A DNA stretch of 64,000 nt from Hafnia alvei. GTDB taxonomy: Bacteria; Pseudomonadota; Gammaproteobacteria; Enterobacterales; Enterobacteriaceae. A program made the position numbers and the translations under genes. Positions 18,623 to 27,087 of the stretch are shown here, in pieces. The first letter of the stretch is position 1. The number at the start of each line of letters is the position of its first letter. The notes beneath the pieces are model-generated. The model saw only the letters and a list, made by a program, of their open reading frames with translations. It did not search any database and was not told the DNA's origin. The stretch is taken from contig NZ_OZ061315.1 in the NCBI RefSeq assembly GCF_964063325.1, positions 2,666,001 to 2,730,000 of the forward strand. Reading direction: 5' to 3'.

Positions 18623-18726
18623 AGTTTTAATCTATATCCGAGGATGAAAACTTTGTATTAGCATCCTAGCATTTGTTGGCAGTAATCTTGAGCCAACGAA
18701 TCAGTTTATCCTTTACTGGAGCAGTT

Positions 18727-19653
18727 ATGCCCTATCTCCTGCTTAGCCTCGCCGCATGTTTTTGGGGTGGGAACTATGTTGTAGGCCATGTACTGGTTGC
18801 TACCGCAAACCCTATCATTCTTTCTGCCGCACGCTGGATTTTTACCGCGCTTATGCTGATGACCCTATATTTTCGCCAGGTTCGGGAACAGTGGCCTGCC
18901 ATGAAAAAATCTGCCGGCACTATTGTATTTCTTGCACTTTGTGGGCAGGTTTTATTTCCGTTAACGCTTTATATTGGCCTGCAATACACATCGTCACTGA
19001 ATGCCGCCATCTATTTATCAACAACGCCCGCGATGGTATTACTGATTAATCACTCCATATTTAAGGAGAGGATATCATCACGAAATATCAGCGGCGTCAT
19101 ACTCAGCTCTTTGGGGGTCATCTGGTTAATCCTGCAAGGTAATATTTCACACATAGACCTCTTCAATCAGCTAAATAGAGGTGATATTTGGACAATGGGA
19201 TCGGCCGTCAGTTGGGCAGTTTATTGTGCATTCTTACGCATAAAACCGCGTGAGGTGAAAGGTAATGCCTTTGTCGCCGTTAGCGCTGCTTTAGGGGCAG
19301 TGGTGTTGCTTCCTATACTTGCGCTAACCGTCATAGGAAACGGGGTCCTCAGCATAATTCCCTATGTTCAGCCTGAGTTTTTACTGGGACTTGTATATCT
19401 GATTATATTCCCATCGTGGCTCTCATATCTTCTGTGGAATAAAGGTATTGCGACTATTGGAGCGACACGTGGAGAGATATTCTCCCATATTATTCCGCTC
19501 AGCGGAGGTATCTTTAGTATCTTGTTTTTACATGCACAACTTCATACATACCATGCGGTTAGTGCCATATTCATTGTGGCAGGTATCGCGTTATGCTCGC
19601 ACTCAGGCAGTCTAAAAATGCCAATTAACGGAAGTGATAAAGCAAATAACTAA
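18727..19653 (+). CDS. EamA/DMT-family exporter
   Basis: 308 residues from ATG 18727, behind CTGGAG; the upstream in-frame alternatives are poorer. It has ten predicted helices in two EamA halves. The first half starts LLLSLAACFWGGNYVVG and ends near IWLILQG; the second starts GDIWTMGSAVSWAVYCAF. Drug/metabolite exporters of this family move amino acids or metabolites out of the cell. It is probably controlled by the divergent LysR protein. Confidence 0.88.
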   Translation: MPYLLLSLAACFWGGNYVVGHVLVATANPIILSAARWIFTALMLMTLYFRQVREQWPAMKKSAGTIVFLALCGQVLFPLTLYIGLQYTSSLNAAIYLSTTPAMVLLINHSIFKERISSRNISGVILSSLGVIWLILQGNISHIDLFNQLNRGDIWTMGSAVSWAVYCAFLRIKPREVKGNAFVAVSAALGAVVLLPILALTVIGNGVLSIIPYVQPEFLLGLVYLIIFPSWLSYLLWNKGIATIGATRGEIFSHIIPLSGGIFSILFLHAQLHTYHAVSAIFIVAGIALCSHSGSLKMPINGSDKANN

Positions 19654-19742
19654 CAATGCACACCTTGCTGCCGTGATTCAAACGTATCTGCGTGAATAAC
19701 TATCGCAGATACGCTGATCAGATACCTGAACAATTGGTGTAT

Positions 19743-20084
19743 TCAATTTTCTCTACGATAAGACATTGGATGTTCGGATAATGGGTGATCCAAATTTACA
19801 TTATGGGCGCCTTCGATTTTAGCGATAACTACCTGAAAACCAGAAATCCACTTGCTGCTTTGTTCTTTTGCTCGTAAGTGCTCAACGTTGTTCATGAGTA
19901 ACTCGAGTCCTTCGCGGCTATCCCAGTAGTAGTTGTTTATCAAACGACCACTCTGAACATCAGTAAAAGACTCCATCCCAATAAATCCTGCAATGTCCTT
20001 TGAGAAATCTTCTATTTTTTTATCCAACTTATAAAAATCTTCATCATATTGTTTTTTGTCAAAGATAAAACTAGTTAGAAACAT
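19743..20084 (-). CDS. Antibiotic-biosynthesis-monooxygenase-like protein
   Basis: 113 residues. The pattern of a dimeric alpha/beta-barrel is visible: a hydrophobic first strand (MFLTSFIF), a helix, GFIGMESFTDVQSG, then YYWDSREGLELLMNN-EHLRAKEQSSKW. Members act as small monooxygenases, heme-degrading enzymes or quinone-binding proteins. No catalytic residue can be named here. Minus strand, alone, upstream of the quorum-sensing block. Confidence 0.7.
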   Translation of the reverse strand: MFLTSFIFDKKQYDEDFYKLDKKIEDFSKDIAGFIGMESFTDVQSGRLINNYYWDSREGLELLMNNVEHLRAKEQSSKWISGFQVVIAKIEGAHNVNLDHPLSEHPMSYRREN

Positions 20085-20542
20085 TGTATATTCCTCTGAT
20101 AATTCCTGATGTTAGAGCTTGCTGAGTCTTTCTATCAACGGCATCAACGCGGCGCCCTATTATCACATGAGCGGTATAACCTAAAGCTTATTCTTTAATG
20201 CTTATTGCAGAATTCCACATCGTTTTTTCAGGTGCGCCACCGTTATCATTCGCCCGCAATCCTACGCCGAATTGTTGAGGAAACGAACCCATGAAATATC
20301 AAATGTCATCCATACAATAAGCCTCGCTAAAGCACTTATGTTTCCAGATGTTATTTAGTATTTCTCAATACAAAATTACAGTACACGCTGGTGTTTATTT
20401 AACCCAAAAGCAGAAAAATATAGCCAGCTTTAAGCAATTTTATTCAGTTTAGTCGTATTGAAATAAGAAGATTTTTTGAGCACTAATGAGAAACAGAATG
20501 GGGAGTGTTTGAAACGAAATTTAAGTAGTGATAAAGTAGAGT
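20085..20542. other. Intergenic region leading to the ArcZ-like RNA
   Basis: No credible ORF. The last part carries the proposed promoter of the small RNA: TTGAAA at 20509-20514, a 17-bp spacer, and TAAAGT at 20532-20537. Confidence 0.5.
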
Positions 20543-20640
20543 CTCTCTGGACAGTATTGGCTTTGCAAATCCACTGTCCAGAGATTTTTCCCTGGTGTTG
20601 GCTGAATTAGCTACCTGACTCTCGTGGTCAGGTTTTTTTT
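20543..20640 (+). ncRNA. ArcZ-like Hfq-dependent small RNA
   Basis: A transcript of about 98 nt is predicted. The 5' part forms a hairpin (TCTCTGGACAGT with ACTGTCCAGAGA). Next comes a single-stranded stretch at about 20585-20601 that contains TTTCCCTGGTGTTGGC, identical to the conserved processed 5' seed of E. coli ArcZ as I remember it, with two extra T before it. A small hairpin follows (GCT..AGC), then a terminator stem ACCTGAC/GTCAGGT (20613-20633) with eight T. The promoter lies just upstream. ArcZ normally sits beside arcB; this copy lies 128 bp before halR. It may regulate the usual ArcZ targets or its neighbour. Confidence 0.75.
20613..20640 (+). terminator. Terminator of the ArcZ-like RNA
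   Basis: A 7-bp stem with a 7-nt loop and a T8 tail, the usual Hfq-binding 3' end of small RNAs. Confidence 0.9.
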
Positions 20641-20686
20641 ACCTTCAGCTTACCGGGGCATTATAAGTCATTGGCTAAGTTCTGTA

Positions 20687-20706
20687 AGTTGTACTTAAGT
20701 ACTTTG
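20687..20706 (+). promoter_or_regulatory. lux-box-like palindrome 1 upstream of halR
   Basis: The core GTACTTAAGTAC (20691-20702) is a perfect palindrome within a 20-bp element. Its centre is 22 bp, two helical turns, from box 2. A possible -35 (TTGTAC) overlaps it. Confidence 0.6.
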
Positions 20707-20708
20707 CG

Positions 20709-20728
20709 CCCTGTACTAAAGTACATAT
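20709..20728 (+). promoter_or_regulatory. lux-box-like palindrome 2 upstream of halR
   Basis: CCCTGTACTAAAGTACATAT resembles the EsaR box (CCTGTACTATAGTGCAGG core). It lies 40 bp before the halR start. EsaR-type proteins repress their own gene from such a site until AHL binds. Confidence 0.65.
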
Positions 20729-20768
20729 TGTCACTCAGATATGGGAAATTGAACGTCTAGGAGCCCAA

Positions 20769-21509
20769 ATGTTTTCTGTTTTCAATGAAAATCCGATACT
20801 AACGGAAACGCTCCGAGATTATATCGATAGAAAACTGTCGCATTTAGGCAGCCCTGAGTACGCATATACGGTTATCAATAAAAAAAATCCGTCAAAACTG
20901 CTTATCATTTCAAGCTATCCCGATGAATGGGTTAACCTCTATCGTACTAATAATCTGCAGCATATCGATCCGGTCATCTTAACCGGTTTCAAACGCACTT
21001 CACCCTTCGCGTGGGACGAGAACATCACATTGATGTCAGATCTCAAGATTTCAAAGATTTTTTCGCTATCGAAGCAATACAACATTGCTAACGGATTCAC
21101 CTTCGTACTGCACGATCATTTGAATAATCTAGCGCTTTTATCATTAATCATTGATAGCAATATGAAGGAAAACTTAGAGAAAAAGCTGGCATCTGAGCGC
21201 GGCAATATTCAGATGCACCTGATTGAAATTAACGAACAGATGTATCATCTCGTTCAATCGATATCTTTTGGTAAAGAAGACATCGAAATCGATTCGGACA
21301 AACCAATTTTCACTCTGCGTGAAAATGAAGTGCTCTATTGGGCCAGCATGGGCAAAACCTACGCCGAAATTGCTACGATCGTAGGTATTTCAGTGCGCAC
21401 CGTGAAGTTTCATATGGGCAACGTTGTGAGCAAGCTTGGAGTAAGCAACGCCCGACAAGCAATAAGGTTGGGCGTTGAACTTGATCTTATTACACCAATG
21501 CCGGTGTAA
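20769..21509 (+). CDS. halR: LuxR-family quorum-sensing regulator (EsaR/HalR type)
   Basis: 246 residues. The N-terminal autoinducer-binding domain keeps the expected ligand residues: W and Y in DEWVNLYRTN, D and P in HIDPVI, and W in PFAWDE. The C-terminal LuxR HTH (about 178-240) reads LRENEVLYWASMGKTYAEIA and VGISVRTVKFHMGNVVSKLG. The basic-to-neutral C-terminal extension is typical of the EsaR group. The ribosome-binding site is CTAGGAG. It is convergent with halI and overlaps it by 20 bp. Two lux-box-like sites upstream suggest autorepression. Confidence 0.93.
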   Translation: MFSVFNENPILTETLRDYIDRKLSHLGSPEYAYTVINKKNPSKLLIISSYPDEWVNLYRTNNLQHIDPVILTGFKRTSPFAWDENITLMSDLKISKIFSLSKQYNIANGFTFVLHDHLNNLALLSLIIDSNMKENLEKKLASERGNIQMHLIEINEQMYHLVQSISFGKEDIEIDSDKPIFTLRENEVLYWASMGKTYAEIATIVGISVRTVKFHMGNVVSKLGVSNARQAIRLGVELDLITPMPV

Positions 21510-22137
21510 CGGCTATCGACATCGGCCAATTAACCAGCTGGGACTGAATACCACTGACTGAAGCGCTTATTTTTGCAGCCATTTTTGTTTGACTGGCAGA
21601 GTCTGTTGGGAGATAAACCAGATAGATTCGCTCATCCTCACTCAGATATGCCTCCTTAAGCGGCTTAATTTGCCAACCTGAACGTTTCAATATTGTTAGC
21701 ATTGCTCGGCTAACGATAGTGTAGATACCATTGCAGCCATAGTGCCTAGCATAATTTATCATCGCTAAAAATAGCACCTGACTTAGCGGGTATCGCTCGC
21801 CTAACAAATCCCTCGCGCGTGATTTATCAACAAAGAATCGGCTTGATTCCATTTCACCTGCGGGTAAAGGCACATCTGCAAAGCAAGCCTGAAACGTGTG
21901 AGTAATCATATTAGGCTCATCCAATGGGACAAAGCGCACGCTACAGACAAGTTGTCCCTCATATAATCCTAGGATGTAACGTGTATTAGGATTATCAAAC
22001 TCATCGAACTCCATGTCTTTGTTGCAGACAACATCCCATCCCAACCGGTCACTGAACGTTTTTTTTCTCAGTCGATAGAGTTCATCAGAACGAACCCCAT
22101 TCAGCTCTTCGTAACTGACATCAAATAGCTCAAGCAT
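21490..22137 (-). CDS. halI: Acyl-homoserine lactone synthase (LuxI family)
   Basis: 215 residues. The invariant LuxI residues are present: R, F and W in RKKTFSDRLGW, the two D in KDMEFDEFD, R in VRFVP, and E, S and R in MESSRFFVDKSRAR. It makes AHL from SAM and acyl-ACP in the cytosol. It is convergent with halR; the last codons overlap. I found no full lux box upstream; only a half-site TTGTACAG near 22208 is visible. The Hafnia name is an inference from context. Confidence 0.93.
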   Translation of the reverse strand: MLELFDVSYEELNGVRSDELYRLRKKTFSDRLGWDVVCNKDMEFDEFDNPNTRYILGLYEGQLVCSVRFVPLDEPNMITHTFQACFADVPLPAGEMESSRFFVDKSRARDLLGERYPLSQVLFLAMINYARHYGCNGIYTIVSRAMLTILKRSGWQIKPLKEAYLSEDERIYLVYLPTDSASQTKMAAKISASVSGIQSQLVNWPMSIAVTPALV

Positions 22138-22491
22138 TCCATCACCTTGATTACATTTTAGTTACTATCCATATTATCTATGGCTGGTGTTTTTCGCGTG
22201 CTGCTATTGTACAGTTTTTTTTAAGAATATTTGAAGATAGGTTATAAAAGTCTGGGATCAAAGCCGCAACTCATTTTCAGAGTTCAAAGGCAATCTGAGC
22301 AGATATATGCATTTGTTGGGAGATATCGGGCATCATTTTAGGATTATTCAAGCGAGTGGTTCAAAACAAAACGCGTTTACCTTCCCTAACAGAAAAGCAA
22401 AATGAGCTAATATGTAGAAAATCTGAGTGTAATAAATGGATTACCAAACCTGATTTCAACAGGTTTGCTCTCAATCGCGGGGCTGTTATGT
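22138..22491. other. Intergenic region upstream of halI
   Basis: No gene. It holds a small hairpin CAAACCTG/CAGGTTTG near 22445-22467 without a T run, and a lux-like half-site near 22208. Confidence 0.4.
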
Positions 22492-22517
22492 AAAAAGGCT
22501 ACTATAAAGTAGCCCTT
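22492..22517 (-). terminator. Terminator of the DUF1471 gene
   Basis: A near-perfect stem AGGCTACT/AGTAGCC(C)T with a T run on the minus strand, just past the stop at 22531. Confidence 0.8.
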
Positions 22518-22530
22518 ATATTCATTTTAT

Positions 22531-22809
22531 TTATTTGAAAACTTCAGCTACAGCTTCAAAGTTAGGACCATGCTCACGGGCGGCAATAATCACGTAGTAT
22601 TTGCCACCCTTTTCATCTGCCAGTTTTGATAAACGTTTATGCAGATCGGAAGGAGAGCCAACTTCTCCGTTAGTCGCACCTACAGATACATTTCCAATAT
22701 ACTCATATTTAAAATGATGAGCTTCATCCTTGGAAATCAGGTCCGCCGCAGTGGCACTGAATGCCGTCATTGAGAAAGCGAGGGCGGTAGCTAAAATAAC
22801 TTTTTTCAT
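22531..22809 (-). CDS. DUF1471 (YhcN/BhsA family) periplasmic protein
   Basis: 92 residues from the ATG at 22809, which gives a proper signal peptide (MKKVILATALAFSMTAFSATAA). Longer in-frame starts would spoil it. The mature domain carries the family pattern: YIGNVSVGATNGE early and a strand-rich end, KYYVIIAAREHGPNFEAVAEVFK. Members are small stress-induced envelope proteins. Specific role unknown. Confidence 0.88.
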   Translation of the reverse strand: MKKVILATALAFSMTAFSATAADLISKDEAHHFKYEYIGNVSVGATNGEVGSPSDLHKRLSKLADEKGGKYYVIIAAREHGPNFEAVAEVFK

Positions 22810-23003
22810 ATAACACTCCATGCTCATTATGAATACCAACCGTAACATATAATCAACACACATGAATGATCCACATCAAATTATTCACATTTTATATACT
22901 TAACGTAATCCATAATGCACGCCGCAGCCCTGCTCAATTAACCCAAAACCCATACCACTTAATAAAATTTGATCTCGCGCCAAGCGCCGGAATAGAGTTA
23001 TTC

Positions 23004-24272
23004 CTAGTGGGCCATTACCATCGGCAGGTCGCTAAAACGCGTGGTATATGCTGGAGATAACATGTTGCGCTTCATCTGCCAGCCTCTCTGTATTCCCTGC
23101 CCAGCAAACCATATTTTCCCGCGTCCTTTATTATTTATCTCATCGAGCACTTTCATTAGCGCTTCAGCATTGGGCTTAGGGCTAAACTCATCAAACAGAT
23201 TTAGCTGCGAAATACCGTGATCGTAGAAATCGCCGAGCATAACGCCCCCCTTTTGATAGCGCTTGCCGGGCTTCCAAATGTTATCTAAGCAAAGTAATGC
23301 GTGTTTGATAATGTCTCGCGTATCATTCGTGGGAATTTCTAACCGCGTCGACGCCAAGTTGCTGTAATGCAATTCATACTCAGAAAATGGCGAGGTTTTA
23401 ATAAAGCTACTCACGTGCTTGCAAAACTGACCTTCCCTTCGAAGTTTTTCTGCCGCCCTTTCGGCATAACTACAGATAGCCTCCTTCAGATCCTGATACT
23501 CAGTAATTCGCTCGCCGAAGCTACGACTACACACAATTTGCTGCTTTGTCGGCGCAACATCTTCAATGCTTAAACATGATTCACCACGTAACTCCCGCAC
23601 GGTTCTTTCAAGGACAACGGTATAGTTACGGCGAATATAGGCCAGATCCATATCAGCCAGCTTCAGAGCCGTATCAATACCCGCATTTTTGAGCGACTTA
23701 GATAGTCGCCGGCCAACGCCCCACACCTCTTCAACGGGCATTAATGCCATCAGTTTGCGTTGCCTTAGCTTATGAGATAAATCGACAACGCCTGCGGTTT
23801 GCGGCCACTGCTTTGCCGCATGGTTGGCAAGCTTAGCCAACGTTTTCGTCGGAGCAATACCTATCCCCACGGCAAGGTGAGTACTCCGCTTGATTTGCTC
23901 ACGGACTTCGTGCCCATACGCTTCTAGATTATGGCAATGACTGACGCCTCGCAGATCCAGAAACGCCTCATCAATGGAATACACTTCAACACGCGGTGCC
24001 ATGGCCTCAAGCAGTAACATCACTCTCTGGCTCATATCGCCATAAAGCGAGTAATTACTGCTAAAAACGTGTACGCCATATTGTTCGAACAGCTTCCGCT
24101 GTTTGAAATAAGGCGCTCCCATGCTGACGCCGAGCTTTTTGGCCTCCGCAGAGCGAGCAATGACACAGCCGTCGTTGTTTGAAAGAACCACAATCGGCTT
24201 GCCATGCAAGTCTGGGCGAAACACCGCTTCGCAGCTGGCATAGAAACTATTCACATCAACAAGGGCAAACAT
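23004..24272 (-). CDS. umuC: DNA polymerase V catalytic subunit UmuC
   Basis: 422 residues, the E. coli UmuC length. The Y-family core is visible: MFALVDVNSFYASCEAVFRPDL with the first acidic metal ligand, then YSIDEAFLDL with catalytic D and E. A helix-hairpin-helix thumb and little finger follow. The C-terminal SQLNLFDEF is a probable beta-clamp-binding motif. It overlaps umuD by one base. It carries out SOS-induced translesion synthesis with UmuD'2. A broken second copy of its C-terminus lies at 36125-36328. Confidence 0.96.
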   Translation of the reverse strand: MFALVDVNSFYASCEAVFRPDLHGKPIVVLSNNDGCVIARSAEAKKLGVSMGAPYFKQRKLFEQYGVHVFSSNYSLYGDMSQRVMLLLEAMAPRVEVYSIDEAFLDLRGVSHCHNLEAYGHEVREQIKRSTHLAVGIGIAPTKTLAKLANHAAKQWPQTAGVVDLSHKLRQRKLMALMPVEEVWGVGRRLSKSLKNAGIDTALKLADMDLAYIRRNYTVVLERTVRELRGESCLSIEDVAPTKQQIVCSRSFGERITEYQDLKEAICSYAERAAEKLRREGQFCKHVSSFIKTSPFSEYELHYSNLASTRLEIPTNDTRDIIKHALLCLDNIWKPGKRYQKGGVMLGDFYDHGISQLNLFDEFSPKPNAEALMKVLDEINNKGRGKIWFAGQGIQRGWQMKRNMLSPAYTTRFSDLPMVMAH

Positions 24273-24694
24273 TAACGCGCCTCATTGATCACAAACTTAA
24301 CGACCCCGAATGTCTCAAGATCTTCCCCGTCATTGAATTCGATCGCTGGGTACTCAGGGTTTTCGGCAATTAGCATGATCCTCGGGCGGGTTACATAGCG
24401 CTTTACCGTGAACTCTCCCCCGAGGCACGCAATAATAATGTCGTTATGCTTAGGCCTAATACTCGAATCCACCAGCAGTAGTGAACCATCAAAGATCCCC
24501 GCGCCCGTCATTGACTCACCAGAAACGCGCACAAAATAGGTTGATGCCGGATGTGCAATGAGTAGCTCATTCAGATTAATAGGTTTATCGATGTAATCAG
24601 CCGCAGGGCTTGGAAAACCAGCAGGCACGCTGTCGGCATAAAGCGGTATTGATACTGAGAGCTTGCTTAAACAGGCAGGATAGAATTTCATCAT
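24272..24694 (-). CDS. umuD: UmuD, self-cleaving Pol V accessory subunit
   Basis: 140 residues, an S24-family LexA-like protease. The catalytic pair is S61 (in SGESM) and K98 (in EFTVKRY). The expected cleavage site is A25-G26 (VPAGFPSP), an A-G bond as in LexA rather than the C-G bond of E. coli UmuD. A LexA box sits 14 bp before the start. A second ATG follows immediately and could also be used. Confidence 0.95.
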   Translation of the reverse strand: MMKFYPACLSKLSVSIPLYADSVPAGFPSPAADYIDKPINLNELLIAHPASTYFVRVSGESMTGAGIFDGSLLLVDSSIRPKHNDIIIACLGGEFTVKRYVTRPRIMLIAENPEYPAIEFNDGEDLETFGVVKFVINEAR

Positions 24695-24707
24695 GTTAAA
24701 CCATTAA

Positions 24708-24723
24708 CTGTATATTCATACAG
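24708..24723 (-). promoter_or_regulatory. LexA-binding site (SOS box) of umuDC
   Basis: CTGT-ATATTCAT-ACAG, with flanking TA on the right, is a near-consensus LexA operator. Confidence 0.95.
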
Positions 24724-25009
24724 TATAGTGCGTGATTCTAATGATGAACAGCCTCTACGTCCAAGATTGGCAGGTCTATGCGAGAAAGTTCTGATTTGGA
24801 AAGAATTATATTTTTTTCAGCTCAGTTCTTATTCTGAACCAGCTTGGCCCTGATAAAATGCGGCGAATCTACGCCCCAGAAATAACATGAGTTTTCCTCT
24901 GGAGTATTTAGCAGCGATTTTTTAGTAACGTAAATTGGTTTACTTAATATTGAAGTATGGATTGATAAATTTGCGAAAAGTAAACCGAGTTATTTTGGAA
25001 AATCGTAAT

Positions 25010-25894
25010 ATGTTACCAATAAAATTATTAGGATGGAAACCATCTAGCTATGAGATTTATTGCCAGGCTTATCACACATTTGGTGGGAGTGTATGCAACC
25101 ATCCTTTAGTATTAAAAATACTGGAGGATAGAGACCCCAACCAAATTCAGTTTTTTCATAAAAAAGTGAATGGAAAAATCGTTGGTGCATTATTCACTGA
25201 TAAACGTGGGGAGATTATTCATCCATACAAGAAAATCCCCGTTATATTTGAGAACATTATTCTACCCGTTTCACCAGAACTGGGACGTTGTTATCTGCCT
25301 GCAAAATCGAAAGAGCTCTCAATAAAGCATAAAAAACAGTTCATTAACTTCACCTATGGCGTGTTAAACCGTCGATCAATATGTCTTGTTAAAGATTCAT
25401 TTTCTAAGAAAACGAATAAGAAAAGACAATCTGAGATGAACAAGTTTCTCAACAACGGCGGAGAAGTGGTTCCCGTTTCCGCCTTTAGCAGCGAGCAGCT
25501 CAGCACAATTTACCTTAAATTATCTGGTATGCGTTGGGGGAGTCAGCATCATCACAGTGATATCAAAGAGCTGGCCGACTTTATAGAATCAATCCGACCA
25601 ATGATTTTTGGCAACGTCTTGTTCTATAAGGGTGAAGCCTGTGCTTACGACTTAATTTATCAAGCAGAGTGCAATAATTGGATCTATTTTGACGATCATA
25701 ATGGCGGGATTAACACCGATATAAAAGATTTTAGCGTAGGAAGCCTTTTACTCTTCGCTAATATCAATACTGCCCATAGCCTTTGCCAACAGAAAAATAA
25801 GGAATTTATTTTTAGTATTGGCAGATCAAACGATAAGTGGGCCTATAAAGGACTATGGTCAAATGAAATAAAATTAGGGAAGTCTATTTTTTAA
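25010..25894 (+). CDS. mig-14: Mig-14-like protein
   Basis: 294 residues from ATG 25010, behind TTTTGGAAA; an earlier in-frame start at 24935 has weaker support. Length and features match Mig-14, an inner-membrane-associated GNAT-like protein needed for antimicrobial peptide resistance in Salmonella. Visible features are the N-terminal KLLGWKPSSYEIY segment, FFHKKVNGKIVGALFTDKRG, and a C-terminal acyltransferase-like fold (SGMRWG, CAYDLIYQAE). The AT-rich sequence fits acquisition. Assignment is by memory of the family. Confidence 0.65.
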   Translation: MLPIKLLGWKPSSYEIYCQAYHTFGGSVCNHPLVLKILEDRDPNQIQFFHKKVNGKIVGALFTDKRGEIIHPYKKIPVIFENIILPVSPELGRCYLPAKSKELSIKHKKQFINFTYGVLNRRSICLVKDSFSKKTNKKRQSEMNKFLNNGGEVVPVSAFSSEQLSTIYLKLSGMRWGSQHHHSDIKELADFIESIRPMIFGNVLFYKGEACAYDLIYQAECNNWIYFDDHNGGINTDIKDFSVGSLLLFANINTAHSLCQQKNKEFIFSIGRSNDKWAYKGLWSNEIKLGKSIF

Positions 25895-26026
25895 ACTCAC
25901 AGGTACTATGCAAGTTTAATGTTAGAACTTATATAAACATGTTAACGCCGAAGTTATAAATACACTCCGGCGTCATCGTCATATAATGCAGGTCATATAG
26001 TGCGGATAGCGCGTCAATGTTTATCG

Positions 26027-27037
26027 CTACGCAAAACAGCCGAATATCAACAGCACAAACAGCCCATATCCTCCACTGACAATAACTAATGCACGCCCAT
26101 CCACGCTGCCACGACGAAAAATCTGCCAGAGATAGACAATGGCTAGCACGGTAGCAATGCCTGCGACCAGCAGCGGACCATCAAATAACCATGGTGTGAA
26201 AAATAGGCCTAGCGCGCTGGGAATGGTAGCTTGAATCATCATCGCGCCTGAAATATTCGCCAGAGCTAAACGCTCTTTACCCTGACGCACCCAAATTAAC
26301 GCGTTCATTATTTCAGGTAGTTCAGTCGCCACCGGACTCAAAAATAAAGCCACTAAGTGTGGAGGCCAATGCATAAGGGTTCCAATATCCTCAAGTTGGC
26401 GGATGAAAATATGCGAGGCTATCGCAATAACGGCAAGCGATAAAACAATTTGCGGAACAATCCAACCCAGAGACGGCTCAATCGCTGAGGGGCGAATTTT
26501 GAGCGGTTCAATCATTTCTTCTTCGGGGGCAGTATCGCTATTTCGAATTTCCCGCCAAACATAGAGCGCATAGGCCACCAGAAATAAAACGCCCAGCCAT
26601 GGCTTCAAAGTAAAAGCAACCAAGCCTAACGTCACTTTAACGATAAATACGGCAAGAAATGCGCCCTGATCATGGCTCATGCGCGCATAGTCGGCGCGTA
26701 TCTGAGTGCTTTTTCGATTGGAACGGCGATGGTGCCAAATCAATGCTAATCCAACCACGGCATAGGCCAGAGTCGCCAACACGAGCGGCCCTCCCATTGC
26801 GGCCCCCACGCCAATATTTTTTTGCTCTGGCGTACCGCCGAAAACCACGGCCATAAAGGTCACGGTACTTTCAGGCAGCGCAGTACCAAAAGCAGCAAGC
26901 ACAGAACCGACGGCTGTAGCGCCAATATTTAGCCGCCGCCCAAACCATTCGATTCCATTAACAAAACACTCACAGGCTAAATAAATAGCGATCGCAGAAA
27001 GGAAAAAGAGGGTGATTGTTTGATACATGATAGTCAT
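26027..27037 (-). CDS. CaCA-family cation exchanger
   Basis: 336 residues from the ATG at 27037 (or 333 from 27028); the longer frame to 27169 runs through the leader hairpin and is rejected. It has about ten helices in two repeats. The alpha-repeats are GSVLAAFGTALPESTVTF (acidic ligand E) and FLSPVATELPEIMNAL. This is the Na+/Ca2+ exchanger superfamily. The leader looks like a yybP-ykoY riboswitch, which senses Mn2+, so Mn2+ export is the best guess. Confidence 0.85.
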   Translation of the reverse strand: MTIMYQTITLFFLSAIAIYLACECFVNGIEWFGRRLNIGATAVGSVLAAFGTALPESTVTFMAVVFGGTPEQKNIGVGAAMGGPLVLATLAYAVVGLALIWHHRRSNRKSTQIRADYARMSHDQGAFLAVFIVKVTLGLVAFTLKPWLGVLFLVAYALYVWREIRNSDTAPEEEMIEPLKIRPSAIEPSLGWIVPQIVLSLAVIAIASHIFIRQLEDIGTLMHWPPHLVALFLSPVATELPEIMNALIWVRQGKERLALANISGAMMIQATIPSALGLFFTPWLFDGPLLVAGIATVLAIVYLWQIFRRGSVDGRALVIVSGGYGLFVLLIFGCFA

Positions 27038-27040
27038 GTG

Positions 27041-27087
27041 GCCGGGCGAGTCGGATCCCAATGGTGCAACAACACGACTCGCCCGGC
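27041..27087 (-). promoter_or_regulatory. Leader hairpin next to the exchanger start codon
   Basis: A perfect 12-bp inverted repeat (GCCGGGCGAGTC / GACTCGCCCGGC) with a 23-nt loop. It ends three bases before the ATG at 27037. It would mask the initiation region and is a likely expression platform for the riboswitch. Confidence 0.6.

Noticed and set aside
22138..22491. Full lux box upstream of halI
   Set aside because: Only a half-site TTGTACAG near 22208; no symmetric partner.
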